Assembly: GCA_041908795.1 (NCBI GenBank)
Contig: JAYRER010000003.1
Coordinates: 1 to 24,168 of the forward strand
Source of the DNA: CAYLHB01 sp041908795
Lineage (GTDB): Bacteria; Patescibacteriota; Minisyncoccia; Phycocordibacterales; UBA12088
DNA length: 24,168 nt
Reading direction: 5' to 3'
The first letter of the stretch is position 1, and the number at the start of each line of letters is the position of its first letter. The translations under genes and the position numbers were made by a program. Below the pieces are notes generated by a model. It worked only from the letters and a program-made list of their open reading frames with translations, was not told where the DNA came from and did no database searches. This document shows, one piece after another, positions 1-7,358 of this stretch.

Positions 1-1
1 A

Positions 2-436
2 TTACTCCTCGCTCAACTCCAAATAGAAGAGGGAAATGTGGACGAAGCGCTGGGTTCGGTTGAGGCGGCGGCGATACTAGACCCTAACAACCCTGTTACT
101 TTCTTCCAACTTGGCCTTCTGCGGTATAGCAAAAACGATTTTGTGGGCACCGTGGCGGCGCTCGAACGCGCAGTGCAACTCAATGATGTGTATGCGAATG
201 CACGCTACTTCCTTGGTCTCTCGTACTATCGCATCGGAGGTGCGAATGAAAAGGCGATAGAGCAGTTTGAAAAAGTATTGAGCACCAATCCCGATAGCTC
301 GGATGTGAAAAGTATTCTAGAAAACCTTCGAGCGGGACGTCCTCCCTATGGAGAGGCGGTACCCACACCTACTCCTGTTGATGAGATAGAAGCGAGAGAA
401 CGTACCCCACTTATAGAGAGAGAGCAGAATCAGTAA
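2..436 (+). CDS. C-terminal part of a TPR-repeat protein (5' end outside window)
   Basis: The frame is open from the first bases of the window to the TAA at 434-436, so only the last ~144 residues are present. It contains at least two tetratricopeptide repeats: a helix pair ending in EAAAILDPNNP, then a second unit with GLLRYSKNDF and ALERAVQLN, and a third with YFLGLSYYRIG and FEKVLSTNPDSSD. The tail is Pro/Thr-rich and charged. TPRs are protein-protein interaction scaffolds. In related genomes a TPR module often ends a large membrane protein of the O-antigen ligase/polymerase type that sits before murJ; that is family knowledge and cannot be checked here because the N-terminus is missing. 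The stop lies 4 nt before the murJ start, so the two are probably co-transcribed. Confidence 0.85.
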   Translation, partial: LLLAQLQIEEGNVDEALGSVEAAAILDPNNPVTFFQLGLLRYSKNDFVGTVAALERAVQLNDVYANARYFLGLSYYRIGGANEKAIEQFEKVLSTNPDSSDVKSILENLRAGRPPYGEAVPTPTPVDEIEARERTPLIEREQNQ

Positions 437-440
437 CGAC

Positions 441-2102
441 GTGCGTGAGCTATTTTCTCAAATTGCGAATCGCGAAGTACGCGGTCTCCATGAGGCCGCG
501 TACTTGTTGGCGGCGTTCTCCTTAGGGTCACAGGTGCTAGCACTGGTTCGTGACAGACTTCTTGCAGGAACCTTTGGGGCCGGAAGCGAGCTTGATGTGT
601 ATTTCGCCGCTTTTCGCATTCCCGATTTCTTGTTCGCATTTGTCGCTTCATTCGTTTCGGTTTATGTGCTGGTTCCATTTCTTGAGGAACGCGAGAAAAA
701 ATCGTCCGCCACAGTTCGTACTTTTATGGCAAGTGTGTTTACGGTGTTCACCGTAGTCACTGTTATTGTTGCGGGAATAGTGTGTCTTTCAGCGGATTGG
801 ATTATCTCAAAGTTATTTTTGGGTTTTTCTTTTAGTGACCAAGAGACACTTGTCCTTCTTACACGCATTATGCTACTACAGCCAATACTCCTCGGAATGT
901 CCAATCTTTGCGCGGCACTTGTACAGTTACGACAACGTTTTATACTCTACGCTCTTGCTCCCATTCTTTACAACATTGGAATAATCGTGGGTATCACTGT
1001 GTTTATGCCCTTCATGGGCACAGTGGGGCTCGCGTGGGGCGTAGTGCTTGGTGCGGCACTTCACCTTGCGACTCAACTCCCGTTCGTACTTCGAGATGGC
1101 GCCGCGCCACGATGGACGTATCGTCCTGATTTTAAGGCTGTCCGCACGGTCATGGCAGTATCATTCCCTCGCACCCTCACACTTTCAAGTCAGCAACTCG
1201 TGCTTCTGGTACTTAGTGCACTCGCATCGCTTGCTGGAGCGGGGGCAATTTCCGCTTTTAACTTGGCGTATAATCTACAAGCGGTGCCACTCACACTTGT
1301 GGGTGTATCCTACAGTGTGGCGGCATTTCCTACTCTCGTTCGGTACTACGCAAACGGCGAACATAAACGATTTTTTGCTACCGTTACTACTGCGGTGCGA
1401 CATGTGTTGTTTTGGTCCCTTCCCGCAATGGTACTCCTTGTGGTGCTACGCGCACACTTAGTTCGTGTACTTCTTGGTACCGGTACATTCAATTGGGGTG
1501 ACACGAAACTTACAGCGGCGTGTCTTGCCCTTTTCTCACTCTCACTTGCCGCACAAGCAATAGTGGTGCTCCTCGTGCGCGGAAGCTATGCGATGGGAAA
1601 TACGCGAACCCCACTTGTGGTGAATCTTCTGTCGAGCGCATTCACAATCGGACTTGCAATCACACTCACTCATACCTTTTCGCAAAGTGATTGGACGACC
1701 CAGTTTGATACGTTACTTCGTGCGGGAGGGGTGGAATCAACCGGAGTACTTGCCCTTGTACTCGCATATTCGCTCGGGTCATGGGTAAATGCAATTGCGC
1801 TCCTCACCGCGCTTCCCAAAGGATTTCGAGTCATACTACCAACCTTCATGGGTACACTTTTGCGCGGCCTTACCGCATCACTTATGGGGGGAGTGGCTGC
1901 ATTTCTTGCACTCCACGTTACTGTCACATTATTTGATTTACGCTCGTTCGTGGGTATCGCACTGCACGGCGCACACGCCGGCTCGGTGGGACTTGCCGTC
2001 TGGGCACTTGCTGTGTACGCACTTGGAGGCAATGAACTAGTGGAGATTGGACACGCAGTAAGGGCACGCTTTTGGAAACGACGTCTTTCGGCAGGCGGCT
2101 AA
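441..2102 (+). CDS. murJ: Lipid II flippase MurJ
   Basis: This 553-residue polytopic membrane protein belongs to the MurJ/MviN branch of the MOP exporter superfamily. It moves undecaprenyl-linked peptidoglycan precursor (lipid II) from the inner to the outer face of the cytoplasmic membrane. The N-terminus shows the family's opening pattern: SLGSQVLALVRDRLLAGTFGAGSE, here split as SLGSQVLALVRDR and LLAGTFGAGSE, then LDVYFAAFRIPDF. About 14 hydrophobic helices follow, and the length is normal for the family. The start is a GTG 4 nt after the TPR gene stop. No good Shine-Dalgarno precedes it (a GAGAGAG run lies about 20 nt upstream), so translational coupling is likely. Its presence implies a peptidoglycan wall. 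The C-terminus has a short basic tail (ARFWKRRLSAGG). Confidence 0.96.
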   Translation: MRELFSQIANREVRGLHEAAYLLAAFSLGSQVLALVRDRLLAGTFGAGSELDVYFAAFRIPDFLFAFVASFVSVYVLVPFLEEREKKSSATVRTFMASVFTVFTVVTVIVAGIVCLSADWIISKLFLGFSFSDQETLVLLTRIMLLQPILLGMSNLCAALVQLRQRFILYALAPILYNIGIIVGITVFMPFMGTVGLAWGVVLGAALHLATQLPFVLRDGAAPRWTYRPDFKAVRTVMAVSFPRTLTLSSQQLVLLVLSALASLAGAGAISAFNLAYNLQAVPLTLVGVSYSVAAFPTLVRYYANGEHKRFFATVTTAVRHVLFWSLPAMVLLVVLRAHLVRVLLGTGTFNWGDTKLTAACLALFSLSLAAQAIVVLLVRGSYAMGNTRTPLVVNLLSSAFTIGLAITLTHTFSQSDWTTQFDTLLRAGGVESTGVLALVLAYSLGSWVNAIALLTALPKGFRVILPTFMGTLLRGLTASLMGGVAAFLALHVTVTLFDLRSFVGIALHGAHAGSVGLAVWALAVYALGGNELVEIGHAVRARFWKRRLSAGG

Positions 2103-2258
2103 ACCCTTGTAGAAGCTGGGCTTTTTGAGAGTCGGGATAGTGAGCTACAGACACCAACGCGCACTATACTGAGATACTGCGGGAATGAGGATGTGGGGTG
2201 TGTGCCACGTCACAAACATTGCTTGCCTCAGGATATACCAACTACGGAGTCTTTCTCC

Positions 2259-3740
2259 TCACACTCGTGTGTCGCCATAAGCGCGTGTGATACGCGGACC
2301 TTTGGATGTATCTTCAAGATGATAGCCGAGTGCAGTTATGGACTCCCTCAGCTTATCGGCACGAGTGAAATCCTTGGAGTTGCGGGCTTCCTCACGCTCA
2401 TCCACAAGTGCTCGTACATGGATCGGTACACGCACCTCACGTAAGACTCCGAGCTGTACCGCGTTCCTGTCTTCAAACAGTTGACTCACTCCAAGTCCCA
2501 ACACCTTGTCAGCATACATGAGCGCGGCTCGTTTATGTGCGAGCGTTCCATCGGATTTGAGCATGTCCCACACGAGCGCAAGAGCCTTCGGAGTATTGAG
2601 ATCATCGTTTTGTGCCTGCGTAAACGAAGTTAAAAAAGACTCGCCCACTTGCTCCTGTGGGGCGTCACGCAACTCTTCCACCGCAAAGCGGTGAAGTCTC
2701 GTAAGTGCGGTCTGCGCACCCTCGAGTGCCACCCACGTGAAATTCATGGGGCTCCTGTAGTGGCCCGTCAAAAGCCAGTAGCGATACGCGAGCGGTTGGA
2801 ACCCACGCTCAGTGAGTTGTCGTAAGGTAATGGTGTTATATAGTGACTTACTGAACTTTGTCCCCTCAATGTTTATGAATGCACAGTGCATCCAGAAGCG
2901 GGCAAAGGGTCTTCCGGTCGCCGCTTCGCATTGTGCAATTTCATTGTTGTGATGCACCGGAATATGGTCGATACCGCCGGTGTGTATGTCGAGCTCCTTA
3001 CCGAGGTACTCCATACTCATCGCGGAGCACTCAATATGCCATCCGGGAAACCCGCGTCCCCATGGACTTTCCCAACCGAGTGAAAGATCGCTTTTCCAGA
3101 GAGCGAAATCCGCAGGGTTACGCTTCTCAGGGTTCGCCTCGACGCGCGCACCTTCCCGTAGCGCCTCCACATCAATTCCACCAAGCTTTCCGTAACCTTC
3201 AAAACGCGATGTGTCAAAATATACCCCGTCCCGCGTGCGGTAGGCGTACTCCTTCTGCATGAGTGTTTCAATGAGCGCTATTTGCGCCGTTACATGCTCA
3301 CTTGCGCGTGGGAGGACGGTGGGACGACGTATGAAGAGCAAATCGAGATCAGCGAGGAAAGCCTCGGTGTAGCGGTCGGCCAAGATACGCATGCCATCGA
3401 GTGAAATGGGAAGGTTTTCGCGTTTAAGCCCCACGGTCATTTTGTCTTCCCCCGAATCTGCGTCGGAGGTGAGGTGCCCCACGTCGGTTATGTTCATCAC
3501 CTGCCTCACCTTATAGCCATTCATGCGGAGCGTCCTGCGGAGCACGTCGGCAAACACGTATGCGCGGAGGTTACCAAGATGTGCGAAGTCGTAGACAGTC
3601 GGTCCACAGTTATACATGCGCACATAGTCGCTCCGCAGAGGCTCAAATCGCTCTTTTGTGCGAGACAACGTGTTAAAAAAGTAGAGGGGAGGGCGTACGT
3701 CCGCGTTTGGATCAGTGGTGCCGGGTATAAAAAAAAACAT
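2259..3740 (-). CDS. cysS: Cysteinyl-tRNA synthetase
   Basis: This class I aminoacyl-tRNA synthetase charges tRNA-Cys. From the start at 3740 it is 493 residues. Visible signatures are YNCGPTVYDFAHLGN (the HIGH-type motif appears as HLGN), ECSAMSMEYLG, HHNNEIAQCEA and GTKFSKS (KMSKS with Met replaced by Phe). The zinc ligands known from E. coli CysRS (Cys of YNCGPT, Cys of ECSAMS, His and Glu of HHNNE) are all present, so the cysteine-selecting zinc site is intact. The frame is open to 3818, but the ATG at 3738-3740 is preferred. It lies 10 nt after an extended -10 (TGGTATACT), whereas the longer N-terminus would run through the corA terminator and add an unlikely hydrophobic segment. It is the only gene in its transcript as far as can be seen. 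Confidence 0.97.
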   Translation of the reverse strand: MFFFIPGTTDPNADVRPPLYFFNTLSRTKERFEPLRSDYVRMYNCGPTVYDFAHLGNLRAYVFADVLRRTLRMNGYKVRQVMNITDVGHLTSDADSGEDKMTVGLKRENLPISLDGMRILADRYTEAFLADLDLLFIRRPTVLPRASEHVTAQIALIETLMQKEYAYRTRDGVYFDTSRFEGYGKLGGIDVEALREGARVEANPEKRNPADFALWKSDLSLGWESPWGRGFPGWHIECSAMSMEYLGKELDIHTGGIDHIPVHHNNEIAQCEAATGRPFARFWMHCAFINIEGTKFSKSLYNTITLRQLTERGFQPLAYRYWLLTGHYRSPMNFTWVALEGAQTALTRLHRFAVEELRDAPQEQVGESFLTSFTQAQNDDLNTPKALALVWDMLKSDGTLAHKRAALMYADKVLGLGVSQLFEDRNAVQLGVLREVRVPIHVRALVDEREEARNSKDFTRADKLRESITALGYHLEDTSKGPRITRAYGDTRV

Positions 3741-3750
3741 GGCAATCAAC

Positions 3751-3759
3751 AGTATACCA
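3751..3759 (-). promoter_or_regulatory. Extended -10 promoter of cysS
   Basis: Read on the minus strand, this is TGG followed by TATACT, ending 10 nt before the cysS ATG. If transcription starts 6-7 nt after the hexamer, the leader would be only about 4 nt. No convincing -35 is visible, which fits an extended -10 promoter. Confidence 0.6.
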
Positions 3760-3795
3760 GAGACGAGTACACCTTGGCAGGGTTTGAGATGGTCG

Positions 3796-3823
3796 AAAAA
3801 AAATTGGTCTACAACCAATTTTT
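3796..3823 (-). terminator. Intrinsic terminator of corA, overlapping its stop codon
   Basis: On the minus strand AAAAATTGGT (3823-3814) pairs with ACCAATTTTT (3808-3799) in a perfect 10-bp stem. The five-base loop TGTAG contains the corA stop codon TAG. The downstream arm runs into eight consecutive U. The upstream arm is made from the last codons of corA (Lys-Asn-Trp). Confidence 0.8.
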
Positions 3824-4726
3824 GTACCTAAAGTAAGCAAAGAACAGTACCGCCGTGGCACACATGATACCTACAATAATCCAAAAATCCCATTTGTGCC
3901 CCACGATCGGAATCGAATTTGCGTTCATTCCAAATAGCGATGCTATTAGTGAGAGAGGGAAGGTAACGAATGCCATAATGGTAAGTATTTTCATAACCTC
4001 ATTCTGCTTTGTGGTGAGTAGGGAGTCGTTTGTGTCACGTAGTTCGAGTAGACTTGCGCGGTGCCCGCGTATCGCGGCGAATAGGCGTTCATACTCAAAG
4101 GTAAGGGCGCGCACCATGCGTACATAGTCGTAGCCAAACATACGCGCACTCGGCCTTTCAAGTGAAGAGAGAAGTGTACCGTGTGCATCGAGTGCCTGGG
4201 TAAGGTTCAGAATATCTCTGCTAATACGAGAAAGTTCCACCACCATTTTCCGCTCATTTCCTGAAAACACACGTTCTTCAGCGACATCGAGCCTTCTCCC
4301 CAGGTAGATAAGCTCGTCATCAAGCGCATTGTATAGACCACGGAGCATGTGAAAGAACATGTACCCAGCATGCTCACCCATCTGTTGCTTATCGAGCACC
4401 CGCTCAACCTCAAAAAGTTTGCTAAAGCCTAAAAGTGGGTCGAGTTCCGCATACCGTACGGTGAGAATCCAATCATGGCCCACCACAAAATCGAGCTCAA
4501 TGGGAGTGCTTGCCACTTTGTGTCGTCTTGAGAGTGCGGGAAGATGAAGAACAAGGTAGAGGTAGTGTTCACTCACATCTACGTGGGTACGAAGCGATGG
4601 TGTGGTGAGCTCGTCAGCGATACTCTCCTCCAAACCAAACTCTTCAGCGAGCGCCCGCACCTCGTCACGAGTGGGTGATGCCGCATCCACCCACACAACT
4701 TGAGCGTGACGATGGCGAGTAATCAT
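3809..4726 (-). CDS. corA: CorA-family magnesium/divalent cation channel
   Basis: CorA proteins form pentameric channels for Mg2+ (or Co2+/Ni2+) in the cytoplasmic membrane. This 305-residue protein has the usual layout. A soluble alpha/beta N-terminal domain is followed by a long helical stalk (about residues 130-245) and two C-terminal transmembrane helices. The signature GMN lies at about residues 266-268 (FGMNANSIPI), at the end of TM1, and the protein ends in a short basic tail (YFRYKNWL). The frame is open to 4756, but the ATG at 4724-4726 is preferred because TATACT ends 6 nt before it and the upstream extension (MILCMRYTGC) overlaps that promoter. It is transcribed divergently from the S41 protease gene. 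Its own terminator contains its stop codon. Confidence 0.95.
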   Translation of the reverse strand: MITRHRHAQVVWVDAASPTRDEVRALAEEFGLEESIADELTTPSLRTHVDVSEHYLYLVLHLPALSRRHKVASTPIELDFVVGHDWILTVRYAELDPLLGFSKLFEVERVLDKQQMGEHAGYMFFHMLRGLYNALDDELIYLGRRLDVAEERVFSGNERKMVVELSRISRDILNLTQALDAHGTLLSSLERPSARMFGYDYVRMVRALTFEYERLFAAIRGHRASLLELRDTNDSLLTTKQNEVMKILTIMAFVTFPLSLIASLFGMNANSIPIVGHKWDFWIIVGIMCATAVLFFAYFRYKNWL

Positions 4727-4732
4727 ACACCC

Positions 4733-4738
4733 AGTATA
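4733..4738 (-). promoter_or_regulatory. -10 element of corA, leaderless geometry
   Basis: TATACT on the minus strand ends 6 nt before the corA ATG, which places the predicted transcription start on the start codon itself. No clear -35 was found at 16-18 nt upstream. Confidence 0.6.
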
Positions 4739-4827
4739 GCGCATGCAGAGAATCAAAATATCAAGTCGAAAGATATGTGGGGATTATGAAGTATGCTATG
4801 AAATTTCATGCGTTATTCCATGTTCTC

Positions 4828-4836
4828 TGTTATACT
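4828..4836 (+). promoter_or_regulatory. Extended -10 promoter of the S41 protease gene
   Basis: The string TGT-TATACT ends 7 nt before the ATG at 4844, with no evident -35. The predicted start site falls on or next to the start codon. Confidence 0.6.
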
Positions 4837-4843
4837 CATAATC

Positions 4844-6091
4844 ATGTCTCACCACTCTGTTTTTCGATATTTGCTTGCTATTGTACTTGCGCTTTTTGTG
4901 GGATATGGGATAGGAGCTCGCCACGATGTTGTTGCAGTGTTTGCAACCACCCCAGGCGCTCCAGAAAATGTGAATCTTGCACCGGTCTTCGATGCATGGA
5001 AAATACTTGAAGAAAAATTTGTTCCTCCGACCTCAACCACAACCCCTGTTGCTAATCAGGATAAAGTGTGGGGCCTTGTCGAGGGTCTCGCAAGTTCGTA
5101 TGGTGACCCCTACACGGTGTTTTTCCCTCCTGAAGAAAGCAAGCTTTTTTCAGAAGATATTTCAGGGTCGTTTGGAGGCGTAGGTATTGAGCTTGGAAAA
5201 CGTGACAATCTTCTCACGATCATTGCACCCTTAAAAGGGACTCCCGCGTACGATGCGGGGCTGGTGAGTGGTGAAGTAATTTTGGAAATAAATGAAGTGA
5301 GTACACAAAGCATGTCCATTGACGATGCAGTCTTGGCAATACGCGGAGAAATAGGTACCGAGGTGCTATTACGAGTTGCAAGCAAGGAAACAAAAGAAAT
5401 TCGCGAGGTACGTATCATCCGAGCTCGCATTGAGGTACCCACGCTTGAAACAAAAACGTTGGAAGATAATGTATTTGTGATAGAGCTCTATAATTTTACG
5501 GGCACCGCACACACGCAGTTTCGCTCAGCCATGCGCGAGTTCTTAAAAAGCGGTTCCCGCTCACTCATCGTTGACTTGCGAGACAACCCCGGGGGCTACC
5601 TTGAAAGCTCGGTCGACATTGCGAGCTGGTTTCTCCCTCTCGGTGCGGTAGTGGTAAGGGAAGATTTTGGAGAGCGTCGTAGTGCGGTAATTCACAGGAG
5701 CAGGGGGTACAATGTTGTACCCAAAGGTACACGGATTGCGATTCTTACAAATGGCGGGTCGGCAAGTGCCTCTGAAATACTTGCGGGGGCATTGGAAGAC
5801 CATAAAAAGGCAGTGCTCATAGGCGAACGCAGTTTCGGTAAGGGCTCGGTGCAGGAGGTGGTGCCTGTGACCGATGATACGTCGCTTAAGGTGACGGTGG
5901 CTAGATGGTTTACCCCAAATGAGAGGTCTATCTCCGCAGGTGGTCTTGTGCCAACGCTCTCGGTGAGTCGTACCGCGAAGGATAGGAGCGAGGACAAAGA
6001 CCCTCAGCTTGAGGCGGCGATTGTGTACGTCAAAACCGGTGAGCTCGTACTCCCTCCAACAGCATCAAGTACGACGGAAAACCTCTTCTAG
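4844..6091 (+). CDS. S41 family C-terminal processing peptidase (CtpA/Prc-type)
   Basis: This is a secreted or membrane-anchored serine protease of the tail-specific (Ctp) family, 415 residues. Residues 6-24 form a signal anchor, so the catalytic part should be extracytoplasmic. A Ser/Thr/Pro linker follows (about 61-71). A PDZ domain (about 105-195, containing GGVGIEL and AGLVSGEVILEIN) probably binds substrate C-termini. The catalytic core contains LRDNPGGYLE. By alignment with E. coli Prc the Ser-Lys dyad is Ser308 of NGGSASASE and Lys333 of SFGKGSVQ; their spacing of 25 matches Prc. An upstream in-frame ATG at 4808 is rejected because it would place an extended -10 inside the gene. The C-terminus is another Ser/Thr-rich tail. 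Substrates in this organism are unknown; envelope protein or peptidoglycan-enzyme turnover is the usual role. Confidence 0.94.
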   Translation: MSHHSVFRYLLAIVLALFVGYGIGARHDVVAVFATTPGAPENVNLAPVFDAWKILEEKFVPPTSTTTPVANQDKVWGLVEGLASSYGDPYTVFFPPEESKLFSEDISGSFGGVGIELGKRDNLLTIIAPLKGTPAYDAGLVSGEVILEINEVSTQSMSIDDAVLAIRGEIGTEVLLRVASKETKEIREVRIIRARIEVPTLETKTLEDNVFVIELYNFTGTAHTQFRSAMREFLKSGSRSLIVDLRDNPGGYLESSVDIASWFLPLGAVVVREDFGERRSAVIHRSRGYNVVPKGTRIAILTNGGSASASEILAGALEDHKKAVLIGERSFGKGSVQEVVPVTDDTSLKVTVARWFTPNERSISAGGLVPTLSVSRTAKDRSEDKDPQLEAAIVYVKTGELVLPPTASSTTENLF

Positions 6092-6120
6092 TTGCGAACG
6101 AGCCGTAAATGGGCTACTAT
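6092..6120 (+). promoter_or_regulatory. Promoter of rplI, leaderless geometry
   Basis: TTGCGA (6092-6097) and TACTAT (6115-6120) are separated by 17 nt, and the -10 ends 6 nt before the ATG at 6127. The -35 begins on the base after the upstream protease stop codon, so the promoter fits exactly into the gap between the genes. Confidence 0.55.
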
Positions 6121-6126
6121 ACGTGC

Positions 6127-6570
6127 ATGCGAGTGATACTTTTGCGAGATATTTCAAAAGTCGGGAAAAAACTCGACGATATCGAAGTTGCCGACGGATA
6201 CGCAAACAATTTTTTGTTCCCACGCAAGCTTGCCGTGCAAGCCACACCTGCAAAAATTGCTGAGTTTTCGGGTAGGCGTGAGGCAGAGCGCGCTGCACGC
6301 GATGCAGAATTTGCAGATCTCAAAGAAAAACTATCAGCAATCGACGGAACAGTAGTTACAATAAGTGCAAAGGCTGATGAGCAGGGGCACCTGTTCAAGA
6401 AAGTACGGGCGGCCGATGTTTCAGTGGTACTAAAGGATGAACAAGGTGTTTCGTTAGAGCCGGACATGGTGCTCCTTGAAGAGCCGATTACCGAGCTTGG
6501 CGAGCAAGCTGTTTCTATTGAAGCGGCAGGCTTGCGTGTGACCGTCACTGTAACGGTGGTACGCGAATAG
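6127..6570 (+). CDS. rplI: 50S ribosomal protein bL9
   Basis: bL9 bridges the L1 stalk region of the large subunit and affects frame maintenance and ribosome spacing. The 147-residue protein has the canonical N-terminal rRNA-binding domain (MRVILLRDISKVGKKLDDIE, then DGYANNFLFPRKLAVQAT). A long charged connecting helix (about residues 42-75) and a C-terminal domain ending VTVTVVRE follow. The start is set at 6127, where the bL9 family normally starts; a longer frame from 6109 would run across the promoter. bL9 is reported missing from some CPR lineages, so its presence is a useful taxonomic clue. rpmA lies downstream on the opposite strand across a hairpin. Confidence 0.97.
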   Translation: MRVILLRDISKVGKKLDDIEVADGYANNFLFPRKLAVQATPAKIAEFSGRREAERAARDAEFADLKEKLSAIDGTVVTISAKADEQGHLFKKVRAADVSVVLKDEQGVSLEPDMVLLEEPITELGEQAVSIEAAGLRVTVTVTVVRE

Positions 6571-6585
6571 TTATCTGGTTGTTCA

Positions 6586-6617
6586 CATTTAACGACCTCC
6601 GAGGAGGTCGTTAAATG
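6586..6617. terminator. Perfect hairpin between convergent rplI and rpmA
   Basis: A palindrome of fifteen perfect pairs centred at 6601.5 can fold, on either strand, into a 14-bp stem with a four-base loop (CGAG on the plus strand). It lies 16 nt after the rplI stop and 21 nt after the rpmA stop, as expected for a shared bidirectional terminator. Neither side has a real U-tract, so it may instead act with another factor or protect the 3' ends. Confidence 0.6.
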
Positions 6618-6637
6618 AAAAGTATGTACGTTTCTTT

Positions 6638-6910
6638 TTAGGCAACATCTACTACTTTTCGACGTGTCGTTGTTCCGTCAAAATTCTTTTTTCGCACTTC
6701 ACGGAACATCACTGTTCCGTTTGTTGTTGCATACAAAGTGTGATCACGTCCAACGCGTACGTTTTTTCCCGCAAGTATTTTAGTGCCCCGTTGGCGCACC
6801 ACAATCGCACCAGGCTTCGCCACCTGTCCCGCATATAACTTGGTGCCGAGATACTTCGGCTGACTATCCCTTAGGTTTTTTGCTGTTCCGCCCGCTTTTC
6901 TATGTGCCAT
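6638..6910 (-). CDS. rpmA: 50S ribosomal protein bL27
   Basis: bL27 reaches towards the peptidyl transferase centre of the large subunit. The 90-residue product has the standard N-terminus (MAHRKAGGTAKNLRDSQPKYLG), given here in its usual conserved order, then KLYAGQVAKPGAIVVRQRGTK and VGRDHTLYATTNGTVMF. There is no N-terminal extension of the kind cleaved by Prp in Firmicutes, so the mature Met-Ala start is encoded directly. Its usual partner rplU (bL21) is not adjacent. The start codon lies only 14 bp from the GTG start of the divergent gene at 6925. Confidence 0.97.
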   Translation of the reverse strand: MAHRKAGGTAKNLRDSQPKYLGTKLYAGQVAKPGAIVVRQRGTKILAGKNVRVGRDHTLYATTNGTVMFREVRKKNFDGTTTRRKVVDVA

Positions 6911-6912
6911 AG

Positions 6913-6918
6913 TATACT
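6913..6918 (+). promoter_or_regulatory. -10 element of the 6925 gene, leaderless geometry
   Basis: TATACT ends 6 nt before the GTG at 6925. It is part of the self-complementary octamer AGTATACT (6911-6918) in the 14-bp space between divergent genes. Confidence 0.55.
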
Positions 6919-6924
6919 AGTTAT

Positions 6925-7320
6925 GTGCCTTCCATAATAGCAGAATTTCTAAAAAGCCGCAAGGTGCAGGATGGCGCACTCGTGGTACTTATCGCATGTA
7001 CTGCAACTGCGGCATTCGGGCTTGGGCGTATGTCACGGATTTCAGAAAATCCTTCACCTGTCGTACTCCACACAGGTGTGCAACAAGCTGTAGGTGCCAC
7101 ATCACTTACACAGGAAAATGGGAGTGCCGTTGCGGCCGTTGCAGGCACAGCGGGGGCCTCCGCCACCAGCTATGTTGCTTCCAAGTCGGGTAAAATATAC
7201 CACCTTCCATGGTGTTCGGGTGCAAAACGTATCAGCGAAAATAACAAAGTGTGGTTTTCGAGCAAACAAGAAGCGGAAGCGGCAGGCTACCGAGCCGCAG
7301 CAAATTGCAAAGGTATCTAG
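6925..7320 (+). CDS. Membrane-anchored protein with Ada-type metal-binding-like domain
   Basis: The 131-residue product starts at GTG. One transmembrane segment (about residues 17-34) is followed by a low-complexity Ala/Thr/Ser/Gly linker (about 50-82) and a compact C-terminal domain (about 83-131). That domain reads KIYHLPWCSGAKRI, then NKVWFSSKQEAEAAGYR and NC. It resembles the small zinc-binding module of Ada, normally written YHxxxC...RI...F.S...A...GYRPCxxC. Cys97 and Cys128 are kept but the first Cys of the final pair is Ala125, so the metal site is probably incomplete. With the anchor first, the domain most likely sits outside the membrane, unlike Ada itself. Its function is unknown. 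It is probably co-transcribed with the next gene. Confidence 0.8.
   Translation: MPSIIAEFLKSRKVQDGALVVLIACTATAAFGLGRMSRISENPSPVVLHTGVQQAVGATSLTQENGSAVAAVAGTAGASATSYVASKSGKIYHLPWCSGAKRISENNKVWFSSKQEAEAAGYRAAANCKGI
6934..6942 (-). promoter_or_regulatory. Possible extended -10 for rpmA
   Basis: On the minus strand TGC-TATTAT lies 23 nt before the rpmA ATG and would give a leader of roughly 17 nt. The closer TATACT abuts the ATG directly and is badly placed for rpmA. If real, this promoter lies inside the first codons of the divergent gene. Confidence 0.35.
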
Positions 7321-7358
7321 ACACATAACCAAACAAGTGCAACACTCAGAGGACGAGC

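Noticed and set aside
2111..2127. AAGC-TGG-GCTT followed by T's after murJ
   Set aside because: A four-pair stem is too weak to be a supported terminator.
3741..3818. Longer hydrophobic N-terminus of CysRS
   Set aside because: It overlaps the corA terminator and the cysS extended -10; synthetases of this family do not carry a membrane segment.
6117..6548. Minus-strand open frame opposite rplI
   Set aside because: Antisense shadow of bL9; Ser/Thr-rich low-complexity translation and no promoter or start signal.
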